A stretch of DNA of 7,469 nucleotides from Porphyrobacter sp. (lineage in GTDB: Bacteria > Pseudomonadota > Alphaproteobacteria > Sphingomonadales > Sphingomonadaceae), in the NCBI GenBank assembly GCA_021732945.1, contig JAKFWB010000252.1:1-7469 (forward strand), given 5' to 3'. The notes beneath the pieces were generated by a model. That model made no database searches. It was not told the DNA's origin and saw nothing but the letters and a program-made list of their open reading frames with translations. Shown here one piece after another: positions 1-5,688 of this stretch (position 1 is its first letter; every line of letters begins with the position of its first letter). Made by a program: the position numbers and the translations under genes.

Positions 1-215
1 ATACATTGCGGCACACATTTGGCAGTATGGCCGGCGAACTAGGGTTCTCCGAACTGACGATCCGCGCAATGTTGGGCCATGCGTCGCAGAATGTGACGCA
101 GGATTACATCCACATTGACGACGCGCTCAAGCTTGCGGTTCAGCGGACATCCGACGAAATCGCCCGGTTGCTCGAACTCGGTGCGAAGCGTCTTGAAAAA
201 TTGCCAAATGCCTGA
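1..215 (+). CDS. Tyrosine recombinase (phage-type integrase), C-terminal fragment cut by window edge
   Basis: This is the last part of the catalytic domain of a tyrosine site-specific recombinase, which cuts and rejoins DNA at attachment sites through a covalent phosphotyrosine link. The frame runs from base 3, and the gene begins outside the window. Visible catalytic landmarks in order are the box II arginine in T-L-R-H-T-F (Arg codon 9-11), the conserved L-G-H-A-S histidine (78-80), and the nucleophilic tyrosine in Q-D-Y-I-H (105-107), with the normal spacing of about 30 residues from the first to the last. The partial codon at bases 1-2 ('at') would fit the histidine of the H-x-x-R motif. 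About 35 residues follow the tyrosine, mostly a charged helix, which is usual for this family. The TTG at base 6 is an internal leucine, not a start. The gene probably belongs to a genomic island or integrative element. Its attachment site cannot be identified here. Confidence 0.9.
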   Translation, partial: TLRHTFGSMAGELGFSELTIRAMLGHASQNVTQDYIHIDDALKLAVQRTSDEIARLLELGAKRLEKLPNA

Positions 216-653
216 CCCTCTGGTGCCCAGTCTTCCAGACGATCACCCAAGCCGCTTAGGGAGTGCCGCACTTCGCCCACGATCCGACGTCGTCTTCCGG
301 CAGCACTCGACCAACTCAAGCCGTTCCCCAATCCACGCTTGTCTGGCGGCTCCCGCCGGCAGCCGCCAACCCGCTTCAACGGGTAGTCCTGTAGCAGTGC
401 GCCCAATCCGGAAGCTTCGGACGGTTGTGTCATCACGACCAGCAGGATCGTTTCAGGTGACGAGTTAAATCGCCGTAACGGTGAGGAGATTACGCTGCCG
501 AACTAAAGGCCGATGCACCGTAAGTCCTAGCCCACAGCACCGTCCGGCGCGGGTGACTTTAGCAAGTCTCTCAAACGTCGATGTTTTCTGATGCATCTAT
601 TGCAAGGAAAACGTGCGCAGATTGCGCTCTAACGTGCGGGCTGCGGCGATCCC
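216..653. other. Gap without a convincing gene, downstream of the integrase
   Basis: About 440 bases separate the integrase stop from the hairpin ahead of the dioxygenase gene. Frames are open on both strands (plus 115-468, minus 140-436), but their products are rich in Arg, Ser and Pro with no recognisable domain, and neither start has a good ribosome binding site, so I treat them as GC-rich shadow frames. I see no tRNA, no clear terminator after the integrase and no convincing sigma-70 promoter. The promoter of the dioxygenase gene presumably lies in the right part of this stretch. Confidence 0.5.
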
Positions 654-676
654 GAAGCGACCGGTCGCTTCCTTTT
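654..676 (+). promoter_or_regulatory. Palindrome plus T-run just upstream of the dioxygenase gene (attenuator-like hairpin or operator)
   Basis: Bases 654-671 form a perfect 18-base palindrome (GAAGCGACC/GGTCGCTTC). As RNA it would fold into a 7-bp stem with a CCGG loop. It is followed at 672-676 by CTTTT within a C-T5 run, the layout of an intrinsic terminator. It ends about a dozen bases before the ribosome binding site (683-690) and 25 bases before the ATG at 697. If transcription starts upstream, the hairpin would sit in the leader and could attenuate the gene or stop read-through from the integrase side. As DNA it could equally be a dimeric repressor site. The palindrome is directly visible; its role is inference. 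Confidence 0.5.
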
Positions 677-696
677 TGACCGAAAGGAAGTTTGAA

Positions 697-1395
697 ATGA
701 AGCGTTTGAACAATGCGTCGATAGAGATCGACGGCTTCCGCCTCGATGCCTTCGATGTAATCAACGATGCAGCGTATCGTGATCTTGTCGAGGCGGTTTA
801 TGGCCGCTTCGAGCCTGGAAAGAACGCCGTCAACCAGTTGTGTCGGGGCACGGCATGGGGCGCGTATCTGGCCGACCAGTTCCTGTGGTCGGACCGCACC
901 ACCTACAGCCTTCCCAGGGAAGTGCAGCCGGAAGAAGGAGACCGCATCCGCGAATTCTCCGAAATCCCGAAGTCGTTCCTGCTCGATCCCCGGACCGAGG
1001 GTGCTCTGCGGAAGGCTTTCGAGGTGTGGAACCACGAAAAGAAATCCAACAAGCAGCTCTACCAGGTGCAACTGAGCGCGATCCGCTACGAGCCCAGCGT
1101 GTCCCGGCCGGCTCTGCCCTCGCCGATCGAGCCGCATCAGGACCTCGTCGATGGCACCATCATCGTGCTCAACAAGCGCGGCCCGATGGTGGGCGGTGTG
1201 TCGCGGCTCTATGGGCTCGACGGTACTCCGCTGTATGAAATCGACCTAGCGGTCGGTGAAGGCTTATCCATCCGGGACAAGGTGCTCAAGCACCAGGTCA
1301 CGATTATGACGCTCGACACCAGTGCGGGCTGGAGGCCGAGTGACACGGCAGTCCGTGACGTGCTCCTGGTCCGCTATCAGGCCGTCGGACGCTGA
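697..1395 (+). CDS. 2-oxoglutarate/Fe(II)-dependent dioxygenase, amino-acid hydroxylase type (2OG-Fe_Oxy_2 family)
   Basis: The predicted soluble enzyme of 232 residues would use Fe(II), O2 and 2-oxoglutarate to hydroxylate a small substrate, releasing succinate and CO2. The family (Pfam 2OG-Fe_Oxy_2, PF10014) includes bacterial L-isoleucine 4-hydroxylase and related free amino-acid hydroxylases. The iron-binding facial triad is visible: H147-x-D149 in E-P-H-Q-D and H199 in L-K-H-Q-V. R226 in L-V-R-Y-Q is a good candidate for the 2-oxoglutarate carboxylate anchor. The stretch G-T-I-I-V-L-N-K-R-G after the H-x-D is typical of the family. Length is full (family about 220-260). The ATG at 697 is chosen because AAAGGAAG at 683-690 lies 6 bases upstream; an upstream in-frame start at 613 has no such site. 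The gene stands alone on this strand, with a hairpin in front and an intrinsic terminator behind, so it is probably monocistronic. The substrate cannot be told from sequence. Confidence 0.85.
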   Translation: MKRLNNASIEIDGFRLDAFDVINDAAYRDLVEAVYGRFEPGKNAVNQLCRGTAWGAYLADQFLWSDRTTYSLPREVQPEEGDRIREFSEIPKSFLLDPRTEGALRKAFEVWNHEKKSNKQLYQVQLSAIRYEPSVSRPALPSPIEPHQDLVDGTIIVLNKRGPMVGGVSRLYGLDGTPLYEIDLAVGEGLSIRDKVLKHQVTIMTLDTSAGWRPSDTAVRDVLLVRYQAVGR

Positions 1396-1408
1396 GCTAT
1401 CATCCTGG

Positions 1409-1444
1409 GCCCCTTTCCGGTGCAAACTGGAAAGGGGCTCTTTT
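1409..1444 (+). terminator. Intrinsic terminator of the dioxygenase gene
   Basis: GCCCCTTTCC (1409-1418) pairs perfectly with GGAAAGGGGC (1429-1438). Two further inner pairs (one G-U, one G-C) leave a six-base loop at 1421-1426. TCTTTT follows at 1439-1444. It lies 13 bases after the stop codon. On the minus strand the stem is followed by CAGGATGA with no T-run, so it should act mainly on the plus strand, although the convergent minus-strand gene ends only ten bases away. Confidence 0.85.
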
Positions 1445-1453
1445 CATTTCCGA

Positions 1454-2668
1454 TCAGCCGAAACCGAGCCGGTCCAGCGCGTCGTGGATGCCGGCCAGTT
1501 CCTTCCTCTGCTGTAGAATGCTAAACGTGTAGCTGCTCTTCTCACCCTCCTGCAGCGCGGTAATCCGGTCGCGGATCATGTCGAGGTAGTCCTCGAGCGG
1601 ACGCAAGTCCTCCGCCTGCACATGCCGGTCGAGCATGTCTTCGAACGCTTGCGAGCTAGCCATCCACAGCCGGTATTTCAGCATCACCTCGCCGTCCTTG
1701 AGCGTTTCGCGAGAGACGTCCCACAGCCGCTTCGCTGCTGCGAAGGCGAGCCGGGCATCGGCCAGCATGGCTGCGCGATCCTTGGTGTTCGATGCGCCAA
1801 CATAGCCCAGCACCTTGACGAAATGATATCCCCGATATTGATGGGCGGTATCGCCGATTGCCTGCGAAAAGCTGGTGAATGCTTCGAATTCGCGGCTTGG
1901 GGCACCCGGAACATTCGGTATCCAGGGCGCGACGTGAGGGAGCGCGCCAGCGCGGATCAGCTTGGCGACACGCCGATCGAACTGACCTTCGCGGAAGATC
2001 TTCAGCGCAAGCAAGCGGTAATTGGCAGCCAGTGCGTAGAATCGTTCCGCATCAGCAATGATCTCGTTCCAGCGCTCGCCGCGCTCGCCGCGACAGATCC
2101 GTCTGAACAGGACGAAATTGTCCTGATTGCCGCGGTGCCCCCAATAGATCGAGGCACGGACCAAGAGCTCGCAATCGGGGAGCGTTGGCGGGCCGTCGAG
2201 CGAGCGCAGGGTGGGCGGCAGGGTAGCCTCGATCTCACGCAGGTCGGCGGCAACAGGCCCATCGTTCCATATTTCGGTGTGCTGCTCGGCAACGGGTCTG
2301 CGCTTCGATTCCAGATTGGATCGATGATCGAGCAGGAACACCTTGTACCATTGGATCTCACGGCGTTGTGCCGCGAACCTCGTATCCGGCTCAATGCGTC
2401 GCGCGATCTCAATCGCGGCATTGAAGTTGGCCGTTGCCCGCCCACCGCTCTCGCCCAGCGGATCGGCGTAATTGGCGTGTCCGATCAATTTCTTGAGTAG
2501 CAAGTCGAAACGCGCGTCATCGATACCGGCCTCGGGTAGATAGCTGGCCAGTTCTTCCATCTGCCCGACGAGAAGCTCCTGCAGGCCGGTGTCGTAGACG
2601 AAATTCTGGAACTTGAAATAATCGAACCAGAACGACAGCGCTGCACGAACGCGCTCTGGCGACGGCAA
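1454..2668 (-). CDS. Helical protein of unknown function, 5' end apparently replaced by recombination
   Basis: I do not recognise a named family. The frame gives 404 residues from a TTG at 2668, or 368 from the first ATG (residue 37, base 2560). The product is predicted soluble and almost wholly alpha-helical, with many Arg/Glu/Asp and aromatic residues. Spacing such as A-F-A-A-A-K-R-L-W-D and Y-R-L-W-M-A-S-S-Q-A-F-E suggests TPR-like or other helical-repeat packing, and the last 40 residues look like a coiled coil. No catalytic motif, signal peptide or membrane segment is seen. A TGA blocks the frame just upstream of the TTG, and there is no ribosome binding site for it. The only good initiation signals nearby (SD at 2823-2827, ATG at 2814) are in a different frame. 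Restoring one C in the run at 2670-2675 would give a 453-residue fusion. Either the gene lost its own start, or a one-base deletion or sequencing error hides an in-frame fusion. Coding character is strong; the start is uncertain. Confidence 0.65.
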   Translation of the reverse strand: MPSPERVRAALSFWFDYFKFQNFVYDTGLQELLVGQMEELASYLPEAGIDDARFDLLLKKLIGHANYADPLGESGGRATANFNAAIEIARRIEPDTRFAAQRREIQWYKVFLLDHRSNLESKRRPVAEQHTEIWNDGPVAADLREIEATLPPTLRSLDGPPTLPDCELLVRASIYWGHRGNQDNFVLFRRICRGERGERWNEIIADAERFYALAANYRLLALKIFREGQFDRRVAKLIRAGALPHVAPWIPNVPGAPSREFEAFTSFSQAIGDTAHQYRGYHFVKVLGYVGASNTKDRAAMLADARLAFAAAKRLWDVSRETLKDGEVMLKYRLWMASSQAFEDMLDRHVQAEDLRPLEDYLDMIRDRITALQEGEKSSYTFSILQQRKELAGIHDALDRLGFG

Positions 2669-2673
2669 CGGGC

Positions 2674-2814
2674 CGAGTCAACACTCTGCCCGGTTTCGAG
2701 CACGGGAAGAAGCGAGGCAGCTGCGGTCAGCAGCGCACGCGCACGCTCATCAAATGCGCAATGCGGGGCGAGTGGCGCAGCGCCAAGCGCTGCGTCCGTA
2801 AGGATATGGGCCAT
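2674..2814 (-). pseudogene. N-terminal fragment resembling a strawberry-notch (SNO) helicase/methyltransferase protein
   Basis: The ATG at 2814 has a good ribosome binding site (GGAGA at 2823-2827, 8 bases upstream) and opens about 47 codons. The stretch A-L-L-T-A-A-A-S-L-L-P-V-L-E-T-G-Q-S-V-D-S-A strongly recalls, from memory, the N-terminus of alphaproteobacterial strawberry-notch proteins (large SAM methyltransferase plus SF2 helicase proteins of plasmids and integrative elements). Those proteins are well over 1000 residues; here the likeness stops at about base 2674. The frame continues to 2485, but with an Arg/Ser/Cys-rich shadow product, while coding character passes to the frame of the neighbouring helical gene. 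I read this as the stub of a mobile-element gene joined to another gene. The alternative is that these codons are the true N-terminus of the downstream protein with a one-base deletion at the junction. Confidence 0.5.
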
Positions 2815-2820
2815 TGGTGG

Positions 2821-2920
2821 GATCTCCGGGAGAGCAGAAAGGGCGGATCACGCCCGGACACTCTCTCTCAAACCCGGGCGGTTCGCCCGCTCCCGGCAAG
2901 GCTCTGCCTCCAGACTTAGC
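2821..2920 (-). promoter_or_regulatory. Structured GC-rich 5' leader (possible radC-type or related cis-regulatory RNA)
   Basis: Read on the minus strand, this leader contains a strong hairpin, CGGGCG (2889-2884) with CGCCCG (2880-2875), and a second one, GGGCG (2855-2851) with CGCCC (2845-2841). They are separated by a purine tract, TGAGAGAGAG (2870-2861). An upstream CCGGG (2896-2892) can instead pair with CCCGG (2878-2874), so two mutually exclusive folds are possible. A T-rich segment, then GGAGATC as ribosome binding site and the ATG at 2814, follow. From memory, similar leaders precede genes of mobile-element DNA-handling proteins in alphaproteobacteria (ArdC, ParB-like, strawberry notch), and the published radC RNA motif occupies such positions. 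I cannot confirm membership here. Regulation of translation or transcription of the downstream gene is inferred. Confidence 0.5.
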
Positions 2921-3446
2921 TACCTTACGCTGTGGATGTTGGCGGAAAAAGGCGTGTGGCCAATGAAGGGGGCGTCAGTGCTTTTGTGAAAGGGTTCGCT
3001 GACATAGCTGTTGCTCCGGGGGCCGGATCGTGTCGTCGATGATTGCCGTTCGTTGAAAGGTGACTTGACGGTCACGACCGACAAGCCTTGAGCGCAGGCA
3101 ATTGTTGATTACATTGAGGACGGCCCACGCCAGCTGCTGCCTCGACGCACTGGAACAAGGACATCGATCAGGCTAGTATCGCAAAGGATGGCCGGTGCCG
3201 TGACCTGAGCCTCTCGGACGAATTTATACCAATAGAGAAATGCCCGCACCTAATCGAAGCTGGCGCGCGCGGACCGGGCGTCCCTGCAAGAGCAGTATCG
3301 GCAATCGCTTGGAACAGCGCCTCGACTAGCGTTCTTGCCAGTGCTGAACGCGCCCGAGATCGAACTAAGCAAGAGGGCACGCATTCTTCCAAATCATCCT
3401 TTATTATTTTTAGAAAAATCAAATTACTGATGTGGAACCCGCAGGC
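2921..3446. other. Gap without a convincing gene, probably leader/promoter plus decayed DNA
   Basis: About 525 bases separate the structured leader from the end of the SLATT-like gene. The left part (to about 3060) is probably the promoter and upstream leader of the SNO-type stub, but no confident -35/-10 pair stands out. The rest has short frames only (minus 3168-3422 lacks any recognisable domain) and no good start. At 3390-3425 there is a small AT-rich island with ATTTTT (3406-3411) and AAAAAT (3414-3419) in inverted order. It lies just after the stop of the minus-strand gene at 3447 and could act weakly in 3'-end formation, but it lacks a GC-rich stem. Confidence 0.45.
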
Positions 3447-4586
3447 TCATGCGAAATTGAACCGGGCTTCCTTGTGCGTCTTCAGGAAATCGCGCATCTC
3501 GCGGTAGGAGGTCCTCTCAAATTCTTGCAGCGCCATCATTCTGACAGTTGGGTCCTGATTATTGAGCCTTGCGTCGACCTCCCGGATCGCGTCGCGGTAC
3601 CAATGATAGCGATCGCAATCGGGGCGAAGCTGAAGCCCCTCCGACAGGACGCGAATGACAGTCGAGAGGACGCCGACAAGCGCGATGCTGCTGGCAAGGA
3701 TGGCGAACAGTGACGATTTGGTCGTCGTTCCATCGAACAGCAATATGGCGCTGACGGCGGTCAGGCCCACCGTCGCCAGCGTCAGCACCCATGACGAAAT
3801 CTGCGCCGCCTTGAGCCGCGTCTCAGGCGAAGCGACCCCGGCGGAAAGCTTTTCCCGGACATAGTTCCCTTGGACTCCCACGCGCTGCATGCGGAGGATA
3901 GTGAAGTAATCGTCCAGTCCGGCGCCTCGCCGGAGCGACGGGTAATGGGTCAAGGTTTCGTCGAGCCATGCCGAATGCAAATTGACGTCGTCGATCACCG
4001 TGAGCAACTCACTGGCAACTGGCCGGTTGAGCCATGCCTTTAACATCGTGAGCGCGTGGGCCCGCTTGTCCTGCCACTCGCGCAATGCCGTGGTATCGGT
4101 TAGCGCCCGCGCCGCAAGGCCGGGATCACTCAGCAATTGCTGAAAGTAGAATTGCCGTAGCCGCTCGGTGAGCAGGCGATGCTCGAGCCAAGCATCCTTG
4201 TGCTTGTCAGCGAAGATCAACAGGATTGCCCAGCCAAATCCGGCTAGGGTCAAGCTTGCTGCGAGCGCGAAGAGCCATCGCGAAATTTCGCCGCCGAGCA
4301 GATCGACGATCGGAAGCAAGGCAGCGAGCGCCGCACCGACTCCAGCGACTAGGATTGCGCGAAAGCCATTCCGCTGGCGGCGCTTGCGGTTCGCATTCGC
4401 TGACTTGTCGAAGCCCTCAAAAAGGGACCGCAACTCAGGGAAGTCAAAGACTGCGACCGAGCCTGGAAACAGCGATTCGAGCAAATCGCGCTGATGTTGC
4501 GACATCAGGAGATCATCGTTGCGCCACTCGGCCATTCTCCCATCGAGAATCGATGCCGAAGGCGCGGCGCCCGTCGCTGTCACCAT
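3447..4586 (-). CDS. Four-helix membrane protein with tandem SLATT/DUF4231-like units
   Basis: The product has 379 residues and two similar membrane units. Hydrophobic hairpin 1 is at about residues 75-95 and 103-126, followed by a polar helical stretch (D-A-W-L-E-H-R-L-L-T-E-R-L-R-Q-F-Y-F). Hairpin 2 is at about 265-285 and 292-314, followed by a similar aromatic/acidic helix (C-D-R-Y-H-W-Y-R-D-A-I-R-E-V-D). A two-helix hairpin followed by a cytoplasmic helix with Trp/Arg/Glu and Ala-Glu-like positions is the layout of SLATT (SMODS/SLOG-associating two-TM effector) and DUF4231 proteins, which are predicted pore-forming effectors in nucleotide-sensing conflict systems. No enzymatic motif is seen. 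The ATG at 4586 has a G-rich stretch (GGTGGGGGA) just upstream and a promoter at 4611-4639; a later ATG at residue 28 (4505) is possible. No SLOG, TIR or cyclase partner is adjacent. Membrane protein: confident. SLATT assignment: moderate. Confidence 0.75.
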   Translation of the reverse strand: MVTATGAAPSASILDGRMAEWRNDDLLMSQHQRDLLESLFPGSVAVFDFPELRSLFEGFDKSANANRKRRQRNGFRAILVAGVGAALAALLPIVDLLGGEISRWLFALAASLTLAGFGWAILLIFADKHKDAWLEHRLLTERLRQFYFQQLLSDPGLAARALTDTTALREWQDKRAHALTMLKAWLNRPVASELLTVIDDVNLHSAWLDETLTHYPSLRRGAGLDDYFTILRMQRVGVQGNYVREKLSAGVASPETRLKAAQISSWVLTLATVGLTAVSAILLFDGTTTKSSLFAILASSIALVGVLSTVIRVLSEGLQLRPDCDRYHWYRDAIREVDARLNNQDPTVRMMALQEFERTSYREMRDFLKTHKEARFNFA

Positions 4587-4610
4587 TTATCCCCCACCGA
4601 ACAAGAAGGG

Positions 4611-4639
4611 ATGGTAGGGGCATACTGCATTATCGACAA
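4611..4639 (-). promoter_or_regulatory. Sigma-70-like promoter for the SLATT-like gene
   Basis: On the minus strand TTGTCG (4639-4634) and TACCAT (4616-4611) are separated by exactly 17 bases. Each matches four of six consensus positions, including the key ones. Transcription would start near 4604 and give a leader of under 20 bases before the ATG at 4586. Placement and spacing are good, but such pairs also occur by chance. Confidence 0.4.
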
Positions 4640-5261
4640 GCCGAACGGCCCGATCTGGCCACAATGGCCAAAGCCGTTGCAAGGCAATGCGCGGGCTTTG
4701 CGTTACCCACCGGACCAGCTACCAAATGGAGACCTTGCGGTTCCGACAGACGATCCTGCGGGAAGCTCTTATCCGCAGCATTCGCCGCATCCGGTCGTGG
4801 AGTCGTAGTCCTAAGATAGAAGTCCAGCTTCGGGAACTGCGGCAGGGTCCACGATTGATTTAATTGAGGGCGCACCGCTCCCCGTGCGATCAATGCTCGG
4901 CGAACGGCGGGTTTCGCCAGAAACCGCTGTTGGCTTACCCTTATGGGAAGCAATAGCTGCCGGTCTGGATACAAAGGCGCTGGACTCCCAAGGGGCCTCT
5001 CGTCGCAAGCTTACGGGGTGCTGGCGAATGCTACAATGAATCAGTCGACGACAGTCAATGCTGCTGTTGATCGAAGGCGTACTGCCACGTAGCTTAAAGT
5101 GAACCTTAACGTGGCGGTCGCCGAAAACGGGAAGTCTTGCTGATCGAGGTTCGGCGCATGCTCGCATACGAAAGCGCGTTCTTGATGGACAGACTGAAAA
5201 ACATGGTTACACGCCGCCCGACCTCCGTTACTGAGTGATCGACGGTTTCCGGAGTCTCAAC
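4640..5261. other. Intergenic gap with a possible gene remnant on the plus strand
   Basis: No complete gene with a good start is seen between the divergent SLATT-like and lipoprotein genes. On the plus strand a frame stays open from 4815 to a TGA at 5037-5039. Its second half reads like real protein (around R-R-V-S-P-E-T-A-V-G-L-P-L-W-E-A-I-A-A-G-L) and ends in A-S-R-R-K-L-T-G-C-W-R-M-L-Q. The only ATG in it (4893) has no ribosome binding site. It may be the tail of a deleted gene or chance; the minus-strand frames over it are not more convincing. I could not pick a confident promoter for the lipoprotein gene. Confidence 0.4.
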
Positions 5262-5654
5262 ATGTGGGCAATTAGAGGTGTAACAGCTTTTTGCATCTTG
5301 GCGCTCCTCGCCGGATGCGAGCGTAGCAATACTTCCGATCACGACGATCAGCGAAGTATGTCAAATGGATCACCAAGCGTCGTAAATACGGCCCCCCCAG
5401 CTACGGCACCGGTTTCAGATCCTACTCATTCACCAACGGGGCCAGCTTTACCGAGGTCCTCGGCCGCCCCGATGCGTGTCTGTAACGCAACCGGCACCGA
5501 TCACGTGCAATGTATCGTCCAATATAACGGGGTTCGCGGAACAGAACCTTTTTATATGGAGAGGAATTTCGATTGCACAATTTACTCCGCAGAATCTTCA
5601 CCAGATTCGTGTCCAAATAGCTGTGCTACAATCAGATCGAATTGCATGAAATAA
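5262..5654 (+). CDS. Small cysteine-rich lipoprotein of unknown function
   Basis: The product has 130 residues. Residues 1-18 form a signal peptide ending in the lipobox L16-A17-G18-C19, so the mature protein should be lipid-anchored on the periplasmic side by signal peptidase II processing. Residues about 20-70 are a low-complexity Ser/Thr/Pro/Asp linker. The C-terminal 60 residues carry six cysteines (74, 84, 105, 117, 121, 128), enough for three disulfides in a small oxidised domain; I recognise no family. The ATG at 5262 is preferred over the in-frame GTG at 5235 because GGAG (5251-5254) lies 7 bases upstream and the signal peptide then begins at the right place. The next gene starts 34 bases after the stop on the same strand, so the two are probably co-transcribed and may work together at the membrane. 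Confidence 0.75.
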   Translation: MWAIRGVTAFCILALLAGCERSNTSDHDDQRSMSNGSPSVVNTAPPATAPVSDPTHSPTGPALPRSSAAPMRVCNATGTDHVQCIVQYNGVRGTEPFYMERNFDCTIYSAESSPDSCPNSCATIRSNCMK

Positions 5655-5688
5655 ACACCCCAAAATTTCGCGTATTTCAGGAGCATCG

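Noticed and set aside
140..436. Minus-strand open frame of 98 codons overlapping the integrase end
   Set aside because: Arg/Ser-rich product, no domain, no ribosome binding site, and it overlaps the well-supported integrase tail.
571..1137. Minus-strand open frame of 188 codons
   Set aside because: It is antisense to the dioxygenase gene, which has all catalytic residues and a clear start; this frame is a GC-rich shadow.
1622..2500. Plus-strand open frame of 292 codons
   Set aside because: Antisense to the helical minus-strand gene. Its product lacks regular helix or strand pattern and any domain, and there is no good start signal; the minus frame is more protein-like. Not fully excluded because of its length.
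3406..3419. AT-only inverted repeat after the SLATT-like gene, considered as terminator
   Set aside because: The stem has no G-C pairs and only a two-base spacer, too weak to call an intrinsic terminator.
3168..3422. Minus-strand open frame of 84 codons downstream of the SLATT-like gene
   Set aside because: No domain and no ribosome binding site, and it is low in protein-like pattern; probably chance.
4811..5167. Minus-strand open frame of 118 codons
   Set aside because: Ser/Arg/Pro-rich composition typical of an antisense frame, with no start signal or domain.
5182..5210. TTGATG with a 17-base spacer as promoter for the lipoprotein gene
   Set aside because: The matching -10 hexamer (GGTTAC) is a poor fit to consensus.
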